Assembly (NCBI GenBank): GCA_910588815.1 | Contig: CAJUQY010000010.1 | Location: forward strand, 1-64,000 | Length of the DNA: 64,000 nt | Direction: 5' to 3' | From: an uncultured Lachnospiraceae bacterium | GTDB lineage: Bacteria > Bacillota > Clostridia > Lachnospirales > Lachnospiraceae | Part shown: one piece after another, positions 33,931-42,224 of the stretch | Numbering within the stretch: the stretch's first letter is position 1 | Layout: each line of letters starts with the position of its first letter | Made by a program: the position numbers and the translations under genes | Notes under the pieces: model-generated | What the model was told of the DNA's origin: nothing | Seen by the model: the letters and a program-made list of their open reading frames with translations, nothing else | Databases searched by the model: none

Positions 33931-35145
33931 ATGTTTAAAATCAATGACAATTATTTAAAACTGCCCGGCAGTTATCTTTTCTCCACCATAGGAAAGAAGG
34001 TGCGGGAATATTCCGAGGCAAATCCGGATAAAGAGATCATCCGCCTGGGAATCGGCGATGTGACGCAGCCTCTGGCTCCGGTGATTCTTACGGCCATGCA
34101 CAAGGCTGTGGACGAGATGGGAGCCGCGGAAACTTTTCGGGGCTATGCGCCGGATCTTGGATACGAGTTTTTGCGGACGGCCATCGCCGAGGGGGATTAC
34201 AGGCGGAGGGGCTGTGATATCGCCGCCGACGAAATTTTTGTCAGCGACGGCGCCAAGTGTGATTCCGGAAATATTCAGGAGATTTTCAGCCTGGACAATA
34301 AGATCGCCGTATGCGACCCGGTCTATCCTGTGTATGTGGATACCAATGCCATGGCGGGAAGGACCGGAGTCTATGAGGAGGCTTCCGGAAGGTGGAGCGA
34401 TGTGATCTATATGCCCTGCACGGCGGAGAACGGATTTGCGCCGGAGCTTCCGGAGGAAACGCCGGATATGATTTATCTGTGCTTCCCCAACAATCCCACC
34501 GGCGCCACGATCACAAAAGACGCTCTCCAGGAATGGGTGGATTACGCCAACCGGGCGGGGGCCGTGATTATTTACGATGCGGCTTATGAAGCCTACATTT
34601 CCGAGGACAACGTTCCTCATACCATTTACGAGTGCGAAGGGGCGAGGACCTGCGCCGTCGAGCTCAGGAGTTTTTCCAAGAATGCCGGTTTTACCGGCGT
34701 CCGCCTGGGGTATACGGTGATTCCCAAGGATTTAAAATCCGGAGATGTGAGTCTTCATTCCCTGTGGGCGAGACGCCACGGCACCAAGTACAACGGGGCG
34801 CCTTATATCATTCAGAGAGCCGGGGAGGCCGTGTACTCCGAGGAGGGGAAGACTCAGTTAAAGGCCCAGGTTGCCTACTATATGAACAATGCGAAGGTGA
34901 TTTACGAGGGGCTTCGGGCGGCAGGCTATACGGTTTCCGGCGGCATCAATGCCCCCTATATCTGGCTGAAGACGCCGGGAACCATGACTTCCTGGGAGTT
35001 TTTTGACTTCCTCTTAGAGAAGGCGAACGTGGTGGGCACGCCGGGTTCCGGCTTCGGCCCCAGCGGAGAGGGGTATTTCAGGCTGACGGCTTTCGGAACC
35101 CACGAGAACACGGTGCGGGCCATCGACCGGATCCGGGCGCTGTAA
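33931..35145 (+). CDS. dapL: LL-diaminopimelate aminotransferase
   Basis: A 404-residue PLP aminotransferase that makes LL-diaminopimelate directly from tetrahydrodipicolinate. Hallmarks: LPGSYLFSTIGKK, RLGIGDVTQPLAP, ETFRGYAPDLGYEFLR, FPNNPTGATITKDAL, and PLP lysine K250 in RSFSKNAGFTGVRLG. GGAGG lies upstream of ATG 33931; an earlier in-frame ATG lacks it. Its product feeds DapF, encoded at 24153, so both ends of this region serve diaminopimelate supply. Confidence 0.93.
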   Translation: MFKINDNYLKLPGSYLFSTIGKKVREYSEANPDKEIIRLGIGDVTQPLAPVILTAMHKAVDEMGAAETFRGYAPDLGYEFLRTAIAEGDYRRRGCDIAADEIFVSDGAKCDSGNIQEIFSLDNKIAVCDPVYPVYVDTNAMAGRTGVYEEASGRWSDVIYMPCTAENGFAPELPEETPDMIYLCFPNNPTGATITKDALQEWVDYANRAGAVIIYDAAYEAYISEDNVPHTIYECEGARTCAVELRSFSKNAGFTGVRLGYTVIPKDLKSGDVSLHSLWARRHGTKYNGAPYIIQRAGEAVYSEEGKTQLKAQVAYYMNNAKVIYEGLRAAGYTVSGGINAPYIWLKTPGTMTSWEFFDFLLEKANVVGTPGSGFGPSGEGYFRLTAFGTHENTVRAIDRIRAL

Positions 35146-35166
35146 ATTTCAGAGAATTCTATGCAG

Positions 35167-35217
35167 AAGGCTATAGGGACTATCCTGTTTGGCAGGATAG
35201 TTTTCTATAGCCTTTTA
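35167..35217 (+). terminator. Rho-independent terminator after dapL
   Basis: AAGGCTATAG pairs with CTATAGCCTT, with a nested ACTATCCTG/CAGGATAGT stem, ending in TTTT. It closes the dapF-to-dapL region. Confidence 0.8.
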
Positions 35218-35355
35218 TGATAGTGCCCGTCTAAATCGATGATGAAATGCCGGAAAAACGGAATATTTATGGGCAAAATAGACAAAAAACGGAAAAACAG
35301 GAGATGACGGACGTTTGCCGGAAATGAAAAATTATATTTTTTATAATTGGATAGA

Positions 35356-35387
35356 ATGCACAAAAATTGAGATAGAAAATTGTGCAT
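35356..35387. promoter_or_regulatory. Candidate operator upstream of the rpiR-type gene
   Basis: ATGCACAA (35356-35363) and TTGTGCAT (35380-35387) form a perfect 8-bp inverted repeat in AT-rich DNA. A related half-site CTGTGCAA sits in the promoter spacer at about 35473-35480. Confidence 0.4.
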
Positions 35388-35464
35388 AAAAGCAGAAACA
35401 GAAAAGGAATATCGGAAATATTAAGAAAAATTTTAGATTCTCCGGGTTTTGCCATCAGTTCTCA

Positions 35465-35493
35465 TTGACAAAGCTGTGCAATTACTCTATAAT
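35465..35493 (+). promoter_or_regulatory. Consensus sigma-A promoter of the sugar operon
   Basis: TTGACA and TATAAT, both perfect, with a 17-base spacer; the first start codon is 67 bases downstream. Confidence 0.85.
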
Positions 35494-35559
35494 TGCTAGT
35501 AGAAAATTAATGAAATTGTTCAATGAGAAAAAGTTTTTGACAGCCCGGGGTGACATGGC

Positions 35560-36399
35560 ATGAAACAGGAAGATGCATTAGTGATTGAAACGATCAGGGA
35601 AAATTACCAGCAGATGTTTGCCGCGGAGAAAAAAGTGGCAGATTATATTCTGGCCCATCCGGATGAGGTGGTTTCAGCCAGTGTATCGGAGCTTGCGGAA
35701 CTTTCCGGCGTCAGTGACGCCACGGTGATCCGTATGTGCAAGCACTTGGGATATCAGGGCTTTTACCAGATGAAGATCAATCTGGCCAGGGATTTGGGAC
35801 AGCACCAGCTGGTGGGATACCGGGGAGATCAGAACAATCCCGATACGGCGAAGGAGATCTTGCAGGGCATTGCGAGGAACCTTTTAAATACCGCATCCAG
35901 ACTGGATATGAATGTGGTGCTAAACAGCGCCAAACTGATCAGGGAGTGTGAGACCGTTCATGCGGTGGCTGTGGGAAATACCAGTCCGGTGGCCATTGAT
36001 TTGGGATTCAGGCTGGGGCGTCTGGGAATCAGGACCAGCAGTGCGCTGATTCCGGAGTATTTTTTAAGCAACATCAGCTTGGGAACCAGGCGGGACGTGA
36101 TCGTGGCGGTTTCCCATTCGGGGAGTTCCAGGCAGGTGATCCAGGCGCTGGAGCTGGGAAAAGAGAAGGGGATGAAGAGTATCGCCATCACGGGAGCGGC
36201 CAGAAGCCCGGTCTCTCAGATCGCGGATTATACCATGTATGTCCCCGTGGAGGATCCCCTGTTCAGTGAGTTCGGGGCCATTTCTCACGTCTATGCCATG
36301 GCTGTCATTGACGCCCTGCTTTATTTTGTGGCGAATGCCGAACGGGAGCCGGGGAATGTGGACCGGCTGGAGATGCTTTTGGCAGAATATAAGCTATGA
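35560..36399 (+). CDS. MurR/RpiR-family transcriptional regulator
   Basis: A 279-residue regulator with an N-terminal RpiR helix-turn-helix (EKKVADYILAHPDEVVSASV, SELAELSGVSDATVIRMCKH, LGYQGFYQMKI) and a C-terminal SIS sugar-isomerase domain (VGNTSPVAIDLGFRLG, VIVAVSHSGSSRQVIQAL). The SIS domain senses a phosphosugar. As first gene of the operon, behind a consensus promoter and a palindrome, it probably autoregulates and controls the downstream kinases and transporter. Confidence 0.88.
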   Translation: MKQEDALVIETIRENYQQMFAAEKKVADYILAHPDEVVSASVSELAELSGVSDATVIRMCKHLGYQGFYQMKINLARDLGQHQLVGYRGDQNNPDTAKEILQGIARNLLNTASRLDMNVVLNSAKLIRECETVHAVAVGNTSPVAIDLGFRLGRLGIRTSSALIPEYFLSNISLGTRRDVIVAVSHSGSSRQVIQALELGKEKGMKSIAITGAARSPVSQIADYTMYVPVEDPLFSEFGAISHVYAMAVIDALLYFVANAEREPGNVDRLEMLLAEYKL

Positions 36400-36450
36400 A
36401 GAGCGTATCCAGAGAGTACAGAATAGAAAATCAGACAGAAGGTGGAAGAG

Positions 36451-37767
36451 ATGGCATATCAGGATCGCTATGAGGCATATCTTGGCCAGATTCCGGAGGA
36501 CATCGCGTACTGCAAGAGCACCGGACGGAGCCATGTGTTTGGATATACCAGTAATTATGACGTGGTTTTAAAATGGGATATTGACGGATACAACCGGATT
36601 TTACAGGAGTTTTTGAAGGAAGAGCCGAGGGCTCAGGCGGGGGATACCATAGATACCATGGAAGATTTCGCCAGAATCAGCAGTTACTGCCTGATGAAGG
36701 GGATTGGCGCCAATTTTGACATTACCAGTCTCGAGGTGTGTAATTACTTACAGGAGCATTTCCGGTCGGAGCCGGCCCTCGGAGGGACCTGTGCCCAGGG
36801 AGTGGCGGCGCTGGCGGCCATGGGATTTCCCATGGCCGCCCAGCTGACGGATAAGTGCAGAGAGGTCTGCGAGATGATGGATGCCCCCGGCGTTCAGGTG
36901 GTGAAGGGCGGGAGACTTGTGCCGATCATGGAGGGAGCCTCTCAGGAAGCTCCCGTCTACCATATGATTTTACAGTTTTCCAAGGATGACAGGATCAGGA
37001 TTCATGGGAAAGAGTACGCTGTGCCTCTGTCCAACCGCCTGATTCTCTTCTATGACAGGATCCATAAGACGGTGCCCATTGACGCGGATTTTTTTGACTA
37101 TTGGGATGCGCATGCGGAGGACATTTCTTCTTATCTGGTTTCCGGGTTTGACGCGGTGATCGACACGGCGGTCATGGAAAATCGGCTGGATCAGTTAAGC
37201 CGCCACTTTGAGAACATGCGGAGAAAGAATCCGGATTTCATTGCCTACCTGGAGGGGGCTTACTATATGAACCCTCAGGTGAAGGAGATGCTGTTTAAAC
37301 GTATGGCTCCCTATGTCAACATCGTGGGAACCAACGAGGAAGAGCTGGTGGCTCAGAACGAAGGATATGGACTTGAGACGGACATTACGGATATTGAATC
37401 GGTGATCCGGGGGATCGAAGCGCTGATGTCCCGCTGCGGTATCCGGGGAGTGGTGCTTCACACGAAAGATTATTCCCTGTATTACGGCGAAAAGCTTCAG
37501 GGAATTGATATGGAAAAAGGCCTTACCATGGGGAATCTGATGTCGGGGACCAGGGCCAGAATCGGAAAATACGGAACGGTTGAGGAGTGCAGAGAGACCT
37601 TGAATCTGGGGCTGAGCCCGGTGGGGCTTGCATTCCATGAGAGGCTTGAAAGCCTTGAGACGTCAGGGCAGGCGGTACTGGTGCCGTCCAGATATCTGGA
37701 GCATCCTAAATACACCATCGGCCTGGGCGATACTTTTGTGGCAGGGGTCCATACCTGCTTCCGGTAA
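36451..37767 (+). CDS. ADP-dependent phosphofructokinase/glucokinase-family kinase
   Basis: A 438-residue ribokinase-fold kinase of the ADP-PFK/ADP-GK family. Evidence includes GANFDITSLEVCNYLQEHF, LGGTCAQGVAALAAMGFP, VNIVGTNEEEL, and a C-terminal anion-hole motif TIGLGDTFVAG with the catalytic Asp. The family is best known from archaeal modified glycolysis; bacterial members exist but substrates are mostly untested. The ATG at 36451 is used because AAGGTGG precedes it; GTG 36442 overlaps that site. Placement between an RpiR regulator and an FGGY kinase suggests phosphorylation of an imported sugar or sugar phosphate. Confidence 0.75.
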   Translation: MAYQDRYEAYLGQIPEDIAYCKSTGRSHVFGYTSNYDVVLKWDIDGYNRILQEFLKEEPRAQAGDTIDTMEDFARISSYCLMKGIGANFDITSLEVCNYLQEHFRSEPALGGTCAQGVAALAAMGFPMAAQLTDKCREVCEMMDAPGVQVVKGGRLVPIMEGASQEAPVYHMILQFSKDDRIRIHGKEYAVPLSNRLILFYDRIHKTVPIDADFFDYWDAHAEDISSYLVSGFDAVIDTAVMENRLDQLSRHFENMRRKNPDFIAYLEGAYYMNPQVKEMLFKRMAPYVNIVGTNEEELVAQNEGYGLETDITDIESVIRGIEALMSRCGIRGVVLHTKDYSLYYGEKLQGIDMEKGLTMGNLMSGTRARIGKYGTVEECRETLNLGLSPVGLAFHERLESLETSGQAVLVPSRYLEHPKYTIGLGDTFVAGVHTCFR

Positions 37768-37848
37768 ATCCGGAAAGCGTTATCGGGCGGGGCAGGCCCC
37801 GTCGATTCCGGATAAGAAAATCGAAAACGGGAAAAGGAGAAGAAGATT

Positions 37849-39354
37849 ATGGCATATTTGATGGGAATCGATCTGGGGACGTCGAGTCTTAAGACGATCA
37901 TTATTGATGAGGCCGGAACAGTAATGGCGCAGAGTGCGAGGCCATATCAGTTTGCTTCTCCCTTCGGAGGTTATGCGGAGCATGACCCTGAGGAGTGGTG
38001 GCAGGCATGCTGTACAACAGTCAGAGAGGCCCTTGCTTCTTTGCATGCGCCGGCGTCCGAGGTGAAGGGGGTCAGCTTTTCCGGGCAGATGCACGGAGCG
38101 GTGTTGTTGGATCGGGATTTTCATGTGATTCGTCCCGCGATTCTCCACTGCGACGCCCGTTCCTCCGAACAGGTGGCAAAGCTCTCGGAAGCCCTCGGGC
38201 CGGAAAAAGTCCGGGAATTGGTGATGAATCCTGTGTATACCGGTTTCCTGCTCCCTTCTCTTTTGTGGGTCAGGGACCATGAGCCGGAGAACTATGAAAA
38301 AGTCCGGTATGTGTTTTTGCCGAAAGACTATTTGAAATTTAAGCTGACGGGAGAGGTTTCTTCCGATTACTCGGACGCGTCGGCGACACTTGCCTTTGAT
38401 ATAAGAAGAAATTGCTGGTCGGAGGAAATTCTTGGAGCCGTGGATGTGCCACTGGATATCTTTCCCAGGTGTTATGGGACAGACGAGGCCACAGGATGCG
38501 TCTCAGAGGCGGCTTCCAAGGAAACGGGCCTTGCCGCCTCCACGGTTGTGGTGGCCGGGGGCGGAGACCAGGTGATGCAGGGCATCGGGAACGGAATTGT
38601 GAAGGTTGGCCAGGCTTCCTCCAACATCGGGACCAGCGGGCAGGTCTCCTTCCAGAGCGACGTGCCGATAGTCAATCCTGCCCTCTCTACCAATACTTTC
38701 TGCGGTTATAAAAAAGGACGCTGGATCACCATGGGCGCCATTATGAACGCAGGTTTATCCCTTAAGTGGTTTAACAGCCTCTTTGAGACGGCTGATTATA
38801 ACCTGATAAATGAACAAGTTGCAAAGGTGAAACCGGGAAGCGGGGGAGTTGTTTTCCTTCCGTACCTCAATGGAGAGCGGACCCCCCATGTGAATCCCAA
38901 TTTAAGCGGAGTGTTCCTGGGCGTCAATCTGAATACGGGGCGTCCCGAGATGTCGAGGGCAGTGATGGAGGGCGTGGCTTTCGCCTTAAATCAGTGTATC
39001 GAGGTCTGCGGGGAGCTGGGGCTTAAGGCGGAGACCATAGTGGCCTCCGGCGGCGGCGCCAGAAGCGCGCCCTGGCTTCAGATCCAGGCAGACATTTTCG
39101 GCATTCCCTTAAAGGTGGCGGATACCGAGGAGCAGGCAGGCCTCGGCTCGGCCATTGCGGCGGGCGTCGGCGCGGGGATTTACCGGGATATCGAGGAAGG
39201 CTGTCAGACAGTGGTGAAGTACAAGGATTTTGTTGTAGTTCCCAATGCCGAAAACCATAAGGCCTACGAAGAGTACTATCAGCTTTTCAAGGATACTTAT
39301 ACAGCCGGAAAGGATGTTTTGCAGCGGGTAACATTGATGGGGCGCAGGCACTAG
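37849..39354 (+). CDS. xylB: FGGY carbohydrate kinase, xylulokinase-like
   Basis: A 501-residue FGGY kinase. The N-terminal ATPase lobe begins YLMGIDLGTSSLKTIIIDEAG; VSFSGQMHGAVLLD is the xylulokinase-type substrate loop; NIGTSGQVSFQ, FLPYLNGERTPHVNP and VASGGGARSAPWLQ are in the C-terminal lobe. These match XylB better than glycerol or ribulose kinases. The true sugar could still be another ketose, since no xylose isomerase is encoded nearby. Confidence 0.82.
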   Translation: MAYLMGIDLGTSSLKTIIIDEAGTVMAQSARPYQFASPFGGYAEHDPEEWWQACCTTVREALASLHAPASEVKGVSFSGQMHGAVLLDRDFHVIRPAILHCDARSSEQVAKLSEALGPEKVRELVMNPVYTGFLLPSLLWVRDHEPENYEKVRYVFLPKDYLKFKLTGEVSSDYSDASATLAFDIRRNCWSEEILGAVDVPLDIFPRCYGTDEATGCVSEAASKETGLAASTVVVAGGGDQVMQGIGNGIVKVGQASSNIGTSGQVSFQSDVPIVNPALSTNTFCGYKKGRWITMGAIMNAGLSLKWFNSLFETADYNLINEQVAKVKPGSGGVVFLPYLNGERTPHVNPNLSGVFLGVNLNTGRPEMSRAVMEGVAFALNQCIEVCGELGLKAETIVASGGGARSAPWLQIQADIFGIPLKVADTEEQAGLGSAIAAGVGAGIYRDIEEGCQTVVKYKDFVVVPNAENHKAYEEYYQLFKDTYTAGKDVLQRVTLMGRRH

Positions 39355-39390
39355 CCTGACCTGAAAAAGAAAGCATAGAGGTGAGAAAAG

Positions 39391-40911
39391 TTGGGAGAAG
39401 AAATGAGGAACAAGGATGAGTACATCTTTGAATGCGAGGGCATTTACAAGGCATTCGGCGGTACTCAGGCGCTGGCGGACGTCCAGCTTCATGTGAAAAA
39501 GGGCGAGGTGATCGCGCTGCTTGGTGAGAACGGTGCGGGAAAATCGACCCTGATGAAAGCGGTCATCGGTCTTCATCAGCCCGATGCAGGTACCATGACC
39601 TTTGAGGGAAAACCGTATTCTGCCAGAGGTCCCGTGGAAGCAATGCATGCCGGTATCTCTATGATTCACCAGGAGTTGAATCCGGAGCCGCATCTGACGA
39701 TCGCGGAGAGCATTTTCTTAAAGCGGGAGAGTACAAAGGGCATTTTCCTGGATAAGAAGGCCCAGAATAAGCGGGCACAGGAGATTCTGGATCAGTTTGG
39801 CTTTGCGTATCCGGCTACGACTATGATGAGGAATCTGACGCTGGCGCAGATGCAGATGGTTGAGATCATCAAGGCGGTATCCTGCGACGCGAAGATGATC
39901 ATCATGGATGAGCCTACTTCCTCCCTGGACAGCGAAGAGACGGAGCATCTGTTTGCAACTATCCGTGATCTGAAGTCCAAGGGTGTATCGATCATTTACA
40001 TTTCACATCGTATGGATGAGATTTTTGAGATCTGCGACAGTGTTGCCGTATTCCGTGATGGTACTTATGTGGGCGCCCGCTCCATGGATGGAGTCACCAG
40101 AGATGAGCTGATTTCTATGATGGTGGGCCGCCAGGTGAAGAACGTGTTCCCTAAGACGGACTGCGAGATCGGTGATGTGGTATTTAAGGTGGAGGGCCTC
40201 ACGGGAAATGGATTTGAAAATATTAGCTTTGAAGTCCGTGCCGGAGAGATTCTGGGCCTGACCGGTCTGGTGGGCTCCGGGCGGAGCGAGACCATGAGGG
40301 CTATTTTCGGTTTGGATCCTTTGAAGAGCGGAAGTATGTGGTTGAACGGTGAGCAGGTTACCATCAAGAGTCCCAGGGATGCCATCAACAAGGGTGTCTG
40401 TATGGTGAACGAGGATAGAAAGGATTTCGGTCTGTGCCTGTTCCGCTCCCTCAGGGAGAATATTTCTCTGCCGAACCTTCCGGCAAGACAGAAGGGGCTT
40501 TTACTTAACCAGAAGAGGGAGAAGCGGGAATGTGAAGAGTATGCGAAGCTTTTGACCGTCAAAGCGGGCAGCATTGAGCACAATGCCTACTCCCTGTCCG
40601 GCGGCAACCAGCAGAAGGTGGTTATCGCGAAATGGATCATGGCAGGACCCAAGGTGTTGATCCTTGACGAGCCTACCAGAGGCGTGGACGTAGGCGCCAA
40701 GTCGGAGATCCATACGTTGATGTGCCAGTTTGCCGCGAAAGGCATGGCAATCATCATGATTTCCTCTGAGCTTCCCGAGGTTATGGGTATGAGCGACAGA
40801 ATTCTGGTCTACCATGAGGGTAAGCTCAACGGTGAGTTGAGCCGTGAAGAGGTGTTAAGTGGTGCGGCAACACAGGAAGTCATCCTAGCAAAAGAATTCG
40901 GTGGAAAGTAG
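39391..40911 (+). CDS. Sugar ABC transporter ATPase, tandem (RbsA/MglA/XylG type)
   Basis: A 506-residue protein with two ATPase halves. The first has Walker A GENGAGKSTL, LTLAQMQMVEI as a degenerate signature, and Walker B MIIMDEPTSSLD; the second has LVGSGRSETMR in place of a normal Walker A, signature LSGGNQQKV and Walker B VLILDEPTRGVD. This asymmetry is normal for the family. TTG 39391 with GAGGTGAG upstream is my start; ATG 39403 is an alternative. Confidence 0.9.
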   Translation: MGEEMRNKDEYIFECEGIYKAFGGTQALADVQLHVKKGEVIALLGENGAGKSTLMKAVIGLHQPDAGTMTFEGKPYSARGPVEAMHAGISMIHQELNPEPHLTIAESIFLKRESTKGIFLDKKAQNKRAQEILDQFGFAYPATTMMRNLTLAQMQMVEIIKAVSCDAKMIIMDEPTSSLDSEETEHLFATIRDLKSKGVSIIYISHRMDEIFEICDSVAVFRDGTYVGARSMDGVTRDELISMMVGRQVKNVFPKTDCEIGDVVFKVEGLTGNGFENISFEVRAGEILGLTGLVGSGRSETMRAIFGLDPLKSGSMWLNGEQVTIKSPRDAINKGVCMVNEDRKDFGLCLFRSLRENISLPNLPARQKGLLLNQKREKRECEEYAKLLTVKAGSIEHNAYSLSGGNQQKVVIAKWIMAGPKVLILDEPTRGVDVGAKSEIHTLMCQFAAKGMAIIMISSELPEVMGMSDRILVYHEGKLNGELSREEVLSGAATQEVILAKEFGGK

Positions 40912-40924
40912 GAGGAGATAGAAA

Positions 40925-41908
40925 ATGGCTCAGAAAAATGAAAGCAAGATTTTGGGAATGGAGCGGGATACCTTCCGCAGCCTGATGGGAAAGTACGGCG
41001 TCAGCATCGTTATGCTGGTCATGATCATCGTGATCGGTATTGTGGAGAGCAGATTCTTAAGCCCGACCAACCTGATCAACGTTGCGACACAGATCACAGT
41101 GAACGGCATGCTGGCTTTCGGCATGTGTATGGCCATCACCACCGGCGGTATCGACCTGACGGTCGGCGCGCAGGTGGCTCTCGGCGGTATGGTTCTTGCC
41201 ATTGCCAATGTAAAGGGCGGTATGCCTTTGGGCGTCGGAATCATTCTTGCGCTTTTGGCGACGACGGCTTTCGGCTTCATCAACGGATTCCTGATTTCAA
41301 AATTTAACATGTTTCCCTTTGTGGTTACCTTGTCTATGCAGTTGGTTATCCGCGGTGTGGCCCTCGTCCTTAGCGGCGGTCAGGGCATCCAGCTTGGAAA
41401 CGACATTGCGCAGCTTTATTACTACAATGTATTTGGTGTGATCCCGCTGCCGATTGTGATCTATATTGTGATTTTTGTTCTGATGTATCTGATGTTCCAC
41501 TGGATGAAGCTTGGGCGTTACATTCTGGCAGTCGGCGGAAATCCCAATGCGGCGCTCGCTTCCGGTGTCAATGTTTTCCGGATCAAGGTGTACGCTTATG
41601 CCATCAGCGGATTCCTGGCAGGTGTGGCTTCCCTCCTGCTTGTGGCGAAAACCGGCAATGCGAAATCCAACATCGGTGAGGGCTATGAGACGGACGCCGT
41701 GGCTGCCTGTGTAATCGGAGGAACTTCCTTTGCGGGCGGTATTGCGACCATGCCCGGCGTTGTGATCGGTACTTTCATCGTAGGTTTTATCTATAACGGT
41801 ATTAACATGATCGGTGTCAATGCCAACTTCCAGTCCATCATCCGCGGTCTCGTTATCATCCTTACGGTTATGCTGGATATGGCCATCAATGGCAGAAACA
41901 GAAAATAA
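40925..41908 (+). CDS. Sugar ABC transporter permease (RbsC/MglC type)
   Basis: A 327-residue membrane protein with about eight to ten helices. ITTGGIDLTVGAQVALGGMV and AVGGNPNAALASGVNVFRIK (the coupling segment) and GGTSFAGGIATMPGVVIGTF are family signatures. It starts 13 bases after the ATPase, with AGGAGATAG before the ATG. A terminator follows, so the binding protein is expressed separately. Confidence 0.92.
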   Translation: MAQKNESKILGMERDTFRSLMGKYGVSIVMLVMIIVIGIVESRFLSPTNLINVATQITVNGMLAFGMCMAITTGGIDLTVGAQVALGGMVLAIANVKGGMPLGVGIILALLATTAFGFINGFLISKFNMFPFVVTLSMQLVIRGVALVLSGGQGIQLGNDIAQLYYYNVFGVIPLPIVIYIVIFVLMYLMFHWMKLGRYILAVGGNPNAALASGVNVFRIKVYAYAISGFLAGVASLLLVAKTGNAKSNIGEGYETDAVAACVIGGTSFAGGIATMPGVVIGTFIVGFIYNGINMIGVNANFQSIIRGLVIILTVMLDMAINGRNRK

Positions 41909-41931
41909 TGTTTTCTTAGATTCTTTCTATG

Positions 41932-41962
41932 GTGCCTCTGCAGTTTTTACAGAGGCACTTTT
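41932..41962 (+). terminator. Terminator between permease and sugar-binding protein genes
   Basis: GTGCCTCTG pairs with CAGAGGCAC (41950-41958) followed by TTTTA. The ~260 bases after it hold AT-rich DNA and the promoter at 42150; no gene is present. Confidence 0.75.
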
Positions 41963-42149
41963 AAGATCCTACTAAAAATGTTTGAAGCTATGAAATTATA
42001 TTTTTTACAAAAACAGAAAAAGAACGAATTTGACAAAGCAGATGTGAATCTTCTGAAAAAAATTGGCGGTTGTGCTGTTTTTGAGGAAGGAGATAACTAA
42101 TATAGAAGAGTAAAACAGCTGGTTTCATTAAGAAGATTATAAAAGTACA

Positions 42150-42178
42150 TTGACTTCTGGGATTGTCTGTGCTAATAT
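42150..42178 (+). promoter_or_regulatory. Promoter of the sugar-binding protein gene
   Basis: TTGACT and TAATAT, 17 bases apart, 46 bases before the ATG. Confidence 0.65.
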
Positions 42179-42224
42179 TGTATCAGCTTGAAAACAAGCA
42201 TATCAAAAAAGGAGGAAAAGAAAC

